Below are positions 8,470 to 17,421 of a DNA stretch of 64,000 nt, one piece after another (position 1 is the first letter of the stretch; each line of letters opens with the position of its first letter). The notes below the pieces were generated by a model. It was not told the DNA's origin. It saw only the letters and a list, made by a program, of their open reading frames with translations, and ran no database searches. The DNA is from Cacconaster sp033811195. GTDB lineage: Bacteria; Bacteroidota; Bacteroidia; Bacteroidales; UBA932. A program made the position numbers and the translations under genes. The DNA is taken from NCBI GenBank assembly GCA_033811195.1, contig JAPXOZ010000011.1, positions 1 to 64,000 of the forward strand. Direction: 5' to 3'.

Positions 8470-9704
8470 CACAATCCAAGATATGCCTTTTGCTCCTTGG
8501 TAAGTACATCAATGGTTACTCCAAGGTTCTCAAGTTTCTTTACAGCCACATAATTATCTATTTCCTCAGGAACTAAAACAATAGAAGGGGGTAGTTTGCC
8601 GCGACTCCTGACCAGATATCTTGCACTGAGTGCCTGTATCGCAAAGCTCATATCCATAATCTCTGCAGGATGCCCATCTCCAGCAGCCAGATTTACCAGC
8701 TTTCCCTCAGCGATCACATATATGCAACGTCCATTTGACATTTTGTAACCAGTGACATTGGTACGTGCCTCAAAATTCTCTACAGCTAACTGTAAGAGTT
8801 GCTCCACCGATACCTCGCAGTCAAAGTGGCCTGCGTTACAACAGATAGCACCATCCTTCATTTTCTCAAAACTAGAGGCTGTAATAACATCCTTACAGCC
8901 TGTAACTGTCACAAAAATATCACCTATGGGAGCTGCTTCCTCCATTTTCATCACTCTGAAGCCATCCATAACCGCCTCCAATGCCCTTATCGGCTCCACC
9001 TCGGTCACAATCACCGAAGCTCCAAGTCCCTTGGCACGCATTGCAACGCCTTTACCACACCAACCATAGCCTGCTACAACTACATTTTTACCGGAAACTA
9101 TGAGATTTGTAGTGCGATTAATTCCGTCCCAAACAGACTGGCCGGTGCCATATCTGTTATCGAAAAGATATTTGCAGTTTGCGTTGTTAACCATTATCAT
9201 CGGATATTTGAGAGTATTGGTCTGAGCCATCCGTATCAAACGGTTAATACCGGTGGTGGTTTCCTCACAACCTCCTATAACTTTATCAATCAGGTGGGTA
9301 TACCGAGTATGCATAAGGTGAGTCAGGTCTCCACCGTCATCGATGATGATATCGGGACCACACTCCAGCACACAACCAAGGTGGCGGTCATATTCCTCCG
9401 CTGTGGCATTGTACCATCCAAAGACATTGAGTCCCTCTTTTGCGAGTGCTGCTGCTACGTCATCCTGTGTTGAGAGGGTGTTGCTTCCGGTAACGTACAT
9501 TTCGGCCCCACCGCTGGCCAGCACCATACAAAGGTATGCCGTCTTTGCTTCGAGATGGACGGAAAGTGCTATTTTGACTCCCTTGAAGGGCTGTTCTTGT
9601 ATGAATTCCTTTTCAATGGAGCTGAGTACGGGCATATTCCGCTTAACCCAGTCAATCTTGCGTTTGCCGCTCTCCCAAAGATTGATATCCCTGATTTCGC
9701 TCAT
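8469..9704 (-). CDS. ahcY: Adenosylhomocysteinase, short (archaeal-like) form
   Basis: NAD-dependent hydrolase that splits S-adenosylhomocysteine, or S-inosylhomocysteine in some short forms, into homocysteine and a nucleoside. The conserved catalytic residues are present: His in IALSVHLEAKTA, Asp in DDGGDLTH, Glu in GCEETTTG, and Lys/Asp/Asn in CKYLFDNRYGTGQS. The NAD site is VVAGYGWCGKG. At 411 residues it lacks the roughly 40-residue insertion of typical bacterial and eukaryotic enzymes and resembles archaeal and Thermotoga forms. Its start overlaps the preceding gene's 3' end by 53 bases; the N-terminal segment INLWESGKRKIDWVKRNMPV is conserved in this family, supporting the start. Confidence 0.92.
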   Translation of the reverse strand: MSEIRDINLWESGKRKIDWVKRNMPVLSSIEKEFIQEQPFKGVKIALSVHLEAKTAYLCMVLASGGAEMYVTGSNTLSTQDDVAAALAKEGLNVFGWYNATAEEYDRHLGCVLECGPDIIIDDGGDLTHLMHTRYTHLIDKVIGGCEETTTGINRLIRMAQTNTLKYPMIMVNNANCKYLFDNRYGTGQSVWDGINRTTNLIVSGKNVVVAGYGWCGKGVAMRAKGLGASVIVTEVEPIRALEAVMDGFRVMKMEEAAPIGDIFVTVTGCKDVITASSFEKMKDGAICCNAGHFDCEVSVEQLLQLAVENFEARTNVTGYKMSNGRCIYVIAEGKLVNLAAGDGHPAEIMDMSFAIQALSARYLVRSRGKLPPSIVLVPEEIDNYVAVKKLENLGVTIDVLTKEQKAYLGL

Positions 9705-10686
9705 TGTTGTTTTTATTATTTAATTTTATTTTATCGATCTTGATCAGAACGGGAAGGTGATCGCTGTATCCGTTCTGAAAGCTATTGCCGTTATAGCTGC
9801 GTTTTGGCCAGCCTCTCTGCAGCATAAAGTTGCGTTTAAAAATTTCACAATAATGCTTCTGATTCATTTTGACTAGTTTCAGACCAGGTGTATCTGGAAA
9901 TGTATCGAGCAAATTGGGACTGACGATGATGTTGTCAAAAAGAGTCCAGCGATGATTGTGTACGCTGGTGCCAAGTCCTTCGTCATGAAGCACCCAAAAG
10001 GGATTGAAGTAATCTCCCTCCTCTACTAAGGAGATTTTTTTTCTTGCTCTGAGCAAAACCGAAAGAGACTCGTCTGATGGCGAATCATTCATATCTCCCA
10101 TCACCACAATCTTGATGTCGGGATACTTTTCACGCATCGTCAATGCATGGTTATAGATCGTCTCGGTGCCGGCACGGCGAAAGCCTTCAGAGTTTTTAAC
10201 TCCTGTCCTCCTCGAAAGAAGATGGCAGACATAAAAACAAAACATCTCTCCATCAATCTTTCCCCAGACACAGAGTATATCACGGCCTATGTATTCACGT
10301 CCGCTCCGCAATACCAGCTTCACAGGGCAACTGCCTTCGAGCTTAAACTTGTCGGGACGATAAAAAAGTCCCACATCGACACCCCGGACATCATTTGACT
10401 CATAATGGACACATCTATATCTGGCTCCGCGTACGCGTCTTTGATCGGCTAGATCTTGCATCACAGCCTTGTTTTCCACTTCAGAAACACCTAGAACCAC
10501 GGGAAATCCCCCGTGTGCGTTGGAAACCGTAGAAATAACCTCTGCCAGATTCTCGAGTTTCTTCTGATACTTCTGCGTCGTCCATCTTTTAGGACTGGAA
10601 GGGGTGAACTCCTCATCCTGCGTGTTTGGATCGTCCGAGGTGTCGTACAGATTCTCAAGGTTATAGAACATTATGATGTAAGACAT
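9652..10686 (-). CDS. Endonuclease/exonuclease/phosphatase (EEP) family protein, cytoplasmic
   Basis: A 344-residue EEP-fold metal-dependent phosphodiesterase. Diagnostic parts are FYNLENLYD at the N-terminus, VVMGDMNDSPSDE in the middle (metal-binding and catalytic Asp/Asn) and YSDHLPVLI at the C-terminus (catalytic His). There is no signal peptide, unlike the two other EEP proteins of the window. It is closest in layout to the one at 49444-50466. The last about 18 codons, a basic and Asn-rich tail, overlap the adenosylhomocysteinase start. Substrate unknown. Confidence 0.85.
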   Translation of the reverse strand: MSYIIMFYNLENLYDTSDDPNTQDEEFTPSSPKRWTTQKYQKKLENLAEVISTVSNAHGGFPVVLGVSEVENKAVMQDLADQRRVRGARYRCVHYESNDVRGVDVGLFYRPDKFKLEGSCPVKLVLRSGREYIGRDILCVWGKIDGEMFCFYVCHLLSRRTGVKNSEGFRRAGTETIYNHALTMREKYPDIKIVVMGDMNDSPSDESLSVLLRARKKISLVEEGDYFNPFWVLHDEGLGTSVHNHRWTLFDNIIVSPNLLDTFPDTPGLKLVKMNQKHYCEIFKRNFMLQRGWPKRSYNGNSFQNGYSDHLPVLIKIDKIKLNNKNNNERNQGYQSLGERQTQD

Positions 10687-10766
10687 CCAAATTGGGTATT
10701 GATGCGCAAAAATAATGATTATTATCCATTTTTTACTAACTTGCGTTTTATTTAACTGCGGAGACT

Positions 10767-11744
10767 ATGTATGAACAGCTATTGAATCTTGATCCGGTCA
10801 AGATTAATTTCTCCAAAGCGGGAATGGATTTGATTAATTTCGTGCTCGCATTTGTGATGTACGGTGTAGCACTCGGTATCAAGCCTTCAATGTTCAAAGA
10901 GGTTTTCAAAAAGCCCAAATCTGTAATTCTTGGCGCCATTTGTCAGATGGTACTTTTACCTGCACTGACCTTTCTACTTGTAATCATACTTAACGATCGT
11001 ATTACACCGATGGTAGCTATGGGTATGTTATTGGTTGCTGCCTGTCCAGGGGGCAACATATCCAACTTTATGTCACAGCTATCCAAAGCTAACGCCGAGC
11101 TTTCTATCTCTTTGACAGCTATCAGTACTTCCCTTGCACCACTTACCACTCCTGCAAACTTCGCTCTGTGGGGTGGACTTTATGTAAGATATCTAAACAA
11201 ACAAGCAGCAGGAGCACTGCAGCCTCTTGAGATTCCAATCTCGGATGTTATGGTGACAGTATTTATCCTGCTTGGTATACCCTTGATACTTGGCTTGTTG
11301 ACCAATAAATTTCTCCCAAAGGTTTCCGAGAAATTAAAAAAGCCGATGCAGATATTCTCCATCCTATTTTTCCTTTTGATGGTAGTCCTTGCGTTTGGCA
11401 ACAACTTGCAGCTTTTTCTCCAATATATCTGGTATATTTTCTTTATAGTGTTGATTCACAATGCGCTAGCATTGTCTATCGGCTACGGTGTCGGCACTTT
11501 ATTTAAAACATCTCGTGAAGATCGCCGCACCCTTACTATTGAGACCGGCATACAAAATTCAGGATTGGGTCTAGTGCTGTTATTCAATCCAAAAATATTC
11601 CCTCCCGATCTTATGAACGGAGGAATGCTTTTTATCACCGCTTGGTGGGGTATATGGCACATAATATCCGGACTGGCAGTCTCTGCAATGTTTAATTATT
11701 CCACGAGAAGACGCCTTGCCAAGGCACAAAAAGTAAATGTGTAG
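10767..11744 (+). CDS. Bile acid:sodium symporter (BASS/SBF) family transporter
   Basis: A 325-residue inner-membrane protein with about nine or ten hydrophobic segments. The conserved SBF elements are LINFVLAFVMYGVALGI near the start, LLVAACPGGNISNFMSQLSKANAEL (the family's sodium/substrate crossover region) and TIETGIQNSGLGLVL. The natural substrate in such bacteria is usually unknown and need not be a bile acid. Its 3' end overlaps the acyltransferase gene by 8 bases, suggesting one transcription unit. Confidence 0.85.
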   Translation: MYEQLLNLDPVKINFSKAGMDLINFVLAFVMYGVALGIKPSMFKEVFKKPKSVILGAICQMVLLPALTFLLVIILNDRITPMVAMGMLLVAACPGGNISNFMSQLSKANAELSISLTAISTSLAPLTTPANFALWGGLYVRYLNKQAAGALQPLEIPISDVMVTVFILLGIPLILGLLTNKFLPKVSEKLKKPMQIFSILFFLLMVVLAFGNNLQLFLQYIWYIFFIVLIHNALALSIGYGVGTLFKTSREDRRTLTIETGIQNSGLGLVLLFNPKIFPPDLMNGGMLFITAWWGIWHIISGLAVSAMFNYSTRRRLAKAQKVNV

Positions 11745-13053
11745 ATCAAATAAACATAGACAGATTTACGACGAGGACCGCTTGTACGCCTTCCTTAGAC
11801 ATTCTGTAGATGCGTTTATCAAGGCTTCTTACCAAAAGATTCTTTTCCTCAATACGGATCGAATCCCGAGGGATGCTGCGGTCGTTTTCACGCCGAATCA
11901 TTGCGACGCGCTTATGGATCCTCTCCTGGTACTGGCTGCCAATAGGGATAGAAAAGTGTTCATCGCCAGAGCGGATATTTTCAAAAAACCTCTTCTCCGT
12001 AAAATTCTAACTTTCTTCAAGATGATCCCTATTAATCGCATTAGGGACGGCATCAGGTCGGTAACGGCTGTAGAGGAAACTATAAAGATCTCAATCGAGG
12101 TGTTGGAAAACAAGGTAGGTATATGTATTCTACCCGAAGGGACCCACCGGCCCATGCACAGCCTATTGCCTATTGGTAAAGGCATCGCCAGGATTGCGTG
12201 TGGCGCTTACGATGCACTTGGTGATGACCACCCGATATACATTGTACCGGTTGGAGTAGAGTACGGTGATTATTACAGGTTCAGATCTACAGCTATTGCC
12301 AACATAGGAGAGCCCTTCAACGTATCGGAGTTTATCTCCTCACAACGCCGGGAAGGTATGTCGGAGCGCGAAATCATGGAGGCCATTCGACAGCAGGTCA
12401 AAGAGCGTATACAGGAGCTGATAGTCTATATAGACGATGATGAGCAGTATGAGGCCGTCTGGGAACTGGCTAAACTCCACAGTGGCCAAATATGCAAATG
12501 TCGCGTTAAAGAGCGCTTCGATGCCAATAGAGAAATAATTAGTCGGATCAAAAAATTAAGGGAGAGTGACCCGAAGAAAGCATCCATGCTTTTGGGCAGA
12601 GCTGACACACTTAGAGAGCGCCGTCTGAGGTCCCGAATAAGTATAAACGCTATTCATTGCAAGAGGCCGTTGCTTGCCGCATTATTGGGCACTCTGGCAC
12701 TTATACCTGGGATTCCTCTCTTTTTGCTGATGGGAACTGTATCTCTGCCTGTCTGGGCCGTCTCTGAGGCACTCTGTACTTTATTCGAGGATCGTGCGTT
12801 CTACAACTCCGTGCGCATGGTAGTCTTTTGGGTAGGCTGGAGCCTCCTGTATTTGACTGAAGTGGTGCTGCTCTTCTGCTTTGCCCCCTGGCAGTGGGCT
12901 CTTGCCGCTGCTGTTATAGTGATGCCCGCACCATTTTTTGTTTACGACTTTTTTGAATTTGTGCGCGTGCTTGCTTCTATATGGAGAATTGTTTTCAACC
13001 GCAAGTTGAGAAATGAATACAGAGAAATTAAAAATGAATTGAAAAATATCTGA
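11737..13053 (+). CDS. PlsC-type phospholipid/glycerol acyltransferase with C-terminal membrane domain
   Basis: A 438-residue acyltransferase. The N-terminal half carries the PlsC core: NHCDALMDP (acyltransferase His/Asp motif), MIPINRIRDG, and LPEGTHRP, equivalent to the EGT motif. The spacing in the first motif is H-X5-D, not the usual H-X4-D. The C-terminal third (from about residue 310) has two to four hydrophobic segments, AALLGTLALIPGIPLFLLMG and VFWVGWSLLYLTEVVLLFCF. Predicted to acylate lysophospholipid or a related lipid at the inner membrane. The start overlaps the transporter gene, and the outer-membrane protein gene follows after 12 bases. Confidence 0.85.
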   Translation: MCRSNKHRQIYDEDRLYAFLRHSVDAFIKASYQKILFLNTDRIPRDAAVVFTPNHCDALMDPLLVLAANRDRKVFIARADIFKKPLLRKILTFFKMIPINRIRDGIRSVTAVEETIKISIEVLENKVGICILPEGTHRPMHSLLPIGKGIARIACGAYDALGDDHPIYIVPVGVEYGDYYRFRSTAIANIGEPFNVSEFISSQRREGMSEREIMEAIRQQVKERIQELIVYIDDDEQYEAVWELAKLHSGQICKCRVKERFDANREIISRIKKLRESDPKKASMLLGRADTLRERRLRSRISINAIHCKRPLLAALLGTLALIPGIPLFLLMGTVSLPVWAVSEALCTLFEDRAFYNSVRMVVFWVGWSLLYLTEVVLLFCFAPWQWALAAAVIVMPAPFFVYDFFEFVRVLASIWRIVFNRKLRNEYREIKNELKNI

Positions 13054-13065
13054 TATTGAATAATT

Positions 13066-14505
13066 ATGAAACGACTTAGCATAATCCTGCTAATGGTAGG
13101 AATCCTTTTCCCCGCCTTATCACATGGTCAGACTCAAGACACTCTGCGTACCGGTCAGGCTATAGATACCCTACGCATGAGACCACACGGCGAGAAAAAA
13201 CCGGAAACGGAAGTCCTGGTGGCTCCGCCGGATACTACCGTTAAGAGTTCTGAAGCCGGTGAACTAGCCAAAGGCGATATCGTCAAAACCGGACTTTCCT
13301 TCGGACCGCTTCCGGTCGTTGCCTTTGATAACGATAAGGGATTCCAGTACGGAGCTCTGCTCAACATCTATAATTTCGGCGACGGATCATGGTATCCCAT
13401 ACCCAAATCGCAGTGGTATTTTGAGCTTTCAAGATTTACTAAGGGATCTCAACTCTACGTGATCTCTTACGACAACCGCACTTTGATTCCCGGAGTACGC
13501 CTCTCAGCTGCCATAAATGTAACAAGGGACAAGGCACTTGATTTTTACGGCTTCAACGGTTATGAGTCCTTTTATGACAGCTCCTTGGAGAGAGGATTCT
13601 ACCGTATGGATCGTATGGTGCATACTTTCAAGGTTGACTTTACCGGAAAGATCAAAGGCAATTTCTACTGGAAAGCCGGATATCATTTCAGCCACTTCAG
13701 GACAGGAACTTTCACGAATGAAAATTACACCCTTCCAACTACGCTTTTCGAGATTTATAAAGATTTTAACATCATTCCCAAAGATCAGGCTGACGGTGGC
13801 ATTTCAAGTGCCATCAGAGTGGGCTTGATGTATGACTCACGTGACTTTGAGGCAGCACCCTCCAGAGGTATCTGGGCAGAGGCCAATCTCGCTTGCGCTC
13901 CTAAATTTTTAGGCACATCAGTTGGTTACACCAAGTACAATCTCACTTTCCGGAACTATTTGCCCATTGCAAAAGATAAACTTGTTTTTGCATACAGGCT
14001 AAATTTACAGGGCTTCCTTGGCAAGGAATCACCGGCATTCTATGTACTCCCTTACGATATGTATCTCGGCACCGGATATGACAGGGAGGGATTTGGTGGT
14101 TATCGCACTGTACGGGGCCTGATGAGGGGACGCATTCAGGGAGCGCATACCTGCTATTTCAACACCGAATTGCGTTGGCGATTTGTCAGTTTCCATCTCT
14201 GGAAACAGAATATAGCATTTGCATTGAGCGGATTCTTCGACGGAGCAAGAGTTCTTAAGGGATTTAAGAATGATTTTGACATCAGCGCATTGACACCCTT
14301 TTCCCCCTTGTCATCATATCTCCCTCCCCAAACCCTTCCGTATTGGCTTTACGGGGGAAAAGAGAAATTCCACCTAAGTGCCGGAGGCGGAATTAGGTTC
14401 ATAATGAATAGAAATTTTATCGTGGCCTTCGAGTATGGCAAGGCATTTGATACACAAGATAATAGCAAAGGCGCCTTCTATATAAATACAGGGTTCCTCT
14501 TTTAA
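13066..14505 (+). CDS. Omp85/BamA-like (D15 surface antigen) outer-membrane protein
   Basis: A 479-residue protein with a signal peptide (MKRLSIILLMVGILFPALSHGQ) and a C-terminal beta-barrel. Barrel features are alternating aromatic strands, SRGIWAEANL followed by FLGTSVGYTKYNL, the FGGYRTVRGLMRGRI segment (Omp85 VRGY-like lid motif) and a final strand ending in phenylalanine (FYINTGFLF). There is no room for five POTRA domains, so it is not BamA itself. It lies between a phospholipid acyltransferase and three surface lipoproteins, which suggests a role at the outer membrane. Confidence 0.8.
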   Translation: MKRLSIILLMVGILFPALSHGQTQDTLRTGQAIDTLRMRPHGEKKPETEVLVAPPDTTVKSSEAGELAKGDIVKTGLSFGPLPVVAFDNDKGFQYGALLNIYNFGDGSWYPIPKSQWYFELSRFTKGSQLYVISYDNRTLIPGVRLSAAINVTRDKALDFYGFNGYESFYDSSLERGFYRMDRMVHTFKVDFTGKIKGNFYWKAGYHFSHFRTGTFTNENYTLPTTLFEIYKDFNIIPKDQADGGISSAIRVGLMYDSRDFEAAPSRGIWAEANLACAPKFLGTSVGYTKYNLTFRNYLPIAKDKLVFAYRLNLQGFLGKESPAFYVLPYDMYLGTGYDREGFGGYRTVRGLMRGRIQGAHTCYFNTELRWRFVSFHLWKQNIAFALSGFFDGARVLKGFKNDFDISALTPFSPLSSYLPPQTLPYWLYGGKEKFHLSAGGGIRFIMNRNFIVAFEYGKAFDTQDNSKGAFYINTGFLF

Positions 14506-14526
14506 TTGATTTTATAAAAAAAGGAA

Positions 14527-15960
14527 ATGAAACGATTATCAATCGCCTTTTTACTATCGATATCACTCCTGTTCGCCTCGGGATGTATCGACAAGTATTT
14601 GGAGGACATTGCAGAACTTGAACACAGGCTCGATCTGATAGAGCAGATGTGTGATGAGATGAATGTCAATATTGGGGCTTTACAGGTGATTGTCTCCTCC
14701 ATTCAGGATAAGGATATGATCTCCGGCGTAACATCCATCACCCAGGGCGGCAAGGAAGTGGGCTACAAAATTAATTTTGTCAAGACAGCCCCTATAACCA
14801 TCTATCATGGTACAAACGGAAAAGTACCTCTTATCGGAACAGCTAAGGATACAGATGGTAATTATTACTGGAACATCAAGTATGACGATGGTACTGTTGG
14901 CTGGATTACCGACGATTACGGCAAGAAAGTTCTTGCGATGGGTATTGCTCCCCTAATTAAAATAAAGAATGACAGATGGATGATCTCATACGACGGAGGT
15001 ACTTCATGGACTGACCTTGGACAGGCAACAGGTGAAGATGGAGACTCGATGTTCCAAAGCATCGACACTAGCAACCCCAATTATGTAACGATCACACTTG
15101 CCACTGGCACGGTATTCAAAATTCCGGTTTATGAACAATATTTGGTGCTAAAGAGCGAAGCTGCAAAAATCAACAGCAATGCATATGCTCTGGGAACCAT
15201 AATCCGTTCAATTGCTTCCCGGATTGTCTATATAGAAGATACCGGCAGCATCATGGAGAATGGTAAACGTGTAGGTACCTATTTCGAACTTTCCAATGGA
15301 GAGAGTTTTAAGGTATATGATTGGCAGGGTAGCAATGCTCCCACCATAATGCCTGTGCTTGACTCTATAACCGGAATCTTTTACTGGACTTTTCAGTACA
15401 GTGACCAGGACATCGAATGGCTACGCGATTCCACCGGCAAGAGGATACGCAGCGAGGGCGACACGATAGCTCCTCCAAAAGTTGATTTGGAAATGGACGA
15501 TAACGGCAACTTTTTCTGGACCATCCAATACGAAGGAGAGACCATCACCACTATTAAGGATCCCGAAGGTTATGCCCCTCCCGCCATAAAAAACACTACA
15601 AGTTCAATTTTTAAGAAAGTAGATCTTTCAGATCCGGACTTTGTGCTCTTCGTTACTTGGGATGGTACTGAATATCGTATGCCTAAAGAATTTTCCATCT
15701 CAATCCAGACCAATATATCAATGGCAGTCAAATCCACCATGCACATCACTTACACCGTGTTTGGTGCCAAATATGTTGACGTCAGTGCGGCATTCATTAC
15801 ACAAGGCGGATTCAAGGCTTATCTCTCTGATGTGCCGGGATTCGTTACAATTGAGTCTCCTAATGACTTTACTCCCGAGCAGGGAAAGATATTGGCCGTT
15901 TTTACCATTAAAAACAGTCAAAAAACTTCTGTTAAAACCATCACCGTTAACAAATTGTAG
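14527..15960 (+). CDS. DUF4988-type lipoprotein 1 of 3
   Basis: A 477-residue lipoprotein: signal plus lipobox LLFASGC, then an N-terminal coiled coil (ELEHRLDLIEQMCDEMNVNI) and repeated beta modules of the type GYKINF...ITIYHGTNG...PLIGTAKDTDGNYYWNI...GWITDDYGKK. This is the DUF4988/PL29-N domain architecture common in Bacteroidales. The C-terminal about 80 residues form a separate domain. No catalytic motif is seen. First of three tandem paralogues, 21 bases after the outer-membrane protein gene. Probable surface or periplasmic structural or glycan-binding role; function unknown. Confidence 0.8.
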   Translation: MKRLSIAFLLSISLLFASGCIDKYLEDIAELEHRLDLIEQMCDEMNVNIGALQVIVSSIQDKDMISGVTSITQGGKEVGYKINFVKTAPITIYHGTNGKVPLIGTAKDTDGNYYWNIKYDDGTVGWITDDYGKKVLAMGIAPLIKIKNDRWMISYDGGTSWTDLGQATGEDGDSMFQSIDTSNPNYVTITLATGTVFKIPVYEQYLVLKSEAAKINSNAYALGTIIRSIASRIVYIEDTGSIMENGKRVGTYFELSNGESFKVYDWQGSNAPTIMPVLDSITGIFYWTFQYSDQDIEWLRDSTGKRIRSEGDTIAPPKVDLEMDDNGNFFWTIQYEGETITTIKDPEGYAPPAIKNTTSSIFKKVDLSDPDFVLFVTWDGTEYRMPKEFSISIQTNISMAVKSTMHITYTVFGAKYVDVSAAFITQGGFKAYLSDVPGFVTIESPNDFTPEQGKILAVFTIKNSQKTSVKTITVNKL

Positions 15961-15963
15961 AGT

Positions 15964-17421
15964 ATGAAACAGAGATTATTATCAATTCTGACTGCAATCG
16001 TGCTGGTTTTCTCTCTTACAGGATGTTTCAACCAGCTTGAGAATGAGCTTGGGCATATCAGCAGGCGCATTAAAGCTATGGAAGATAACCTTGTGCTGAT
16101 GAATGAAAATATAAACACCTTGCAAAGCCTTGTAAATAAACTCAATAGTTACGACTTTGTAACTAAGATCACACGCATCTACGAGGGTAATAAGGTGATA
16201 GGCTACACTATAGCTTTTTCCAACAGTCCCAGCATTACTATCTATAATGGCAACGATGCCCAAACACCTGTAATCGGCATAAGGAAAGCGGAGGACGGAG
16301 TCTTTTACTGGATAATTTCCTATTCGGTAGGCCATGAGGAATTCATCACTAATAATGTTGGGCAAAGAATACCCGCTGTAGCAGCTACACCGCAACTTAA
16401 AATCGAAAACGGCAACTGGATGGTGACTTACGATAATGGTGTAATCTGGCACTACCTCGGACAGGCAACAGGAGCTTCCGGCACATCATTCATAAAAAGT
16501 GTTACTGAAAAGGATGGTTATGTGCAGTTCAATTTTCTTGACAGATCATACATCTCCATACCCACTCTTGAGGCTTATGAAAAACTGAGCGACGTTGTTA
16601 ATAAGACTAATTCCAATCTTTCCGCTCTCGAAGAATTGGTTAATCTTGTCAGTCAGGGCGTGTATGCAAAAGAGATCAAACCTGTAATTGAGGCCAGAGA
16701 TACCATTGGATACAAGCTTTTGCTCTCTGATGGCACTGCGATGACTTTCTATAATGGAATAGTCACAACTCTGCCTACCATAGGAGCTGCACAAGATATA
16801 GCCAATCCGACAGACACAAATTACTACTGGACCATTAAGTATGAAGGCGACACAGTGGCGCGCTGGATTTTGCTTGACGACCAAAAAGTGAGAGTCAGTC
16901 CTCTGACGGCCACTATGCCGAGGGTTGGACTCGGTAAGGATACTGACGGACTTTACTACTGGACTATTTCGTATGACTCTGGCAATACTTACACGTGGCT
17001 TTTAGCTGATGACGGTAAAAAAGTGCTTGCTGTGGCACTTGAAAGCCCTAAAGTAATAACGGCAATAACATATTTTGATGTAAACTACATAGAACTTACA
17101 ATGGGTGACCAGAAAGTAATCGTCCCCAGATATCCTCCTCTGAGAGTTGACATACCTACCACCTGTACTATGGCAGCTTCAGATACACTCAGTATGGGAT
17201 ATACCATCACAGGAGGCAACAAACATCTGGATCTTCTTCCCATCACCCAGGATAACTTTTATGCTAGAATCATCAAATCATCGGCTTATACCGGCACTCT
17301 GAAAATCTATTCTCCTGCAACATTTACTGCAGGCAAGGAGAGCAAACTCGTTCTTCTCGTTTCAGATGGACTGGGCTCCTTAAGAAATATCATAATTACC
17401 ATCAAATACGGAACTGAATGA
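15964..17421 (+). CDS. DUF4988-type lipoprotein 2 of 3
   Basis: A 485-residue paralogue of its neighbours. Lipobox SLTGC, coiled coil (ELGHISRRIKAMEDNLVLMN), then the same IYNGNDAQTPVIGI...GVFYWII module, partly repeated with GLYYWTISYD. Three bases separate it from the upstream stop, and it overlaps the next gene by four bases (ATGA), so all three are almost certainly co-transcribed. Confidence 0.8.
   Translation: MKQRLLSILTAIVLVFSLTGCFNQLENELGHISRRIKAMEDNLVLMNENINTLQSLVNKLNSYDFVTKITRIYEGNKVIGYTIAFSNSPSITIYNGNDAQTPVIGIRKAEDGVFYWIISYSVGHEEFITNNVGQRIPAVAATPQLKIENGNWMVTYDNGVIWHYLGQATGASGTSFIKSVTEKDGYVQFNFLDRSYISIPTLEAYEKLSDVVNKTNSNLSALEELVNLVSQGVYAKEIKPVIEARDTIGYKLLLSDGTAMTFYNGIVTTLPTIGAAQDIANPTDTNYYWTIKYEGDTVARWILLDDQKVRVSPLTATMPRVGLGKDTDGLYYWTISYDSGNTYTWLLADDGKKVLAVALESPKVITAITYFDVNYIELTMGDQKVIVPRYPPLRVDIPTTCTMAASDTLSMGYTITGGNKHLDLLPITQDNFYARIIKSSAYTGTLKIYSPATFTAGKESKLVLLVSDGLGSLRNIIITIKYGTE

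Noticed and set aside
8799..9473. Long plus-strand open frame opposite the adenosylhomocysteinase gene
   Set aside because: The minus-strand protein has all catalytic motifs; the plus frame has no recognisable domain and is a shadow.
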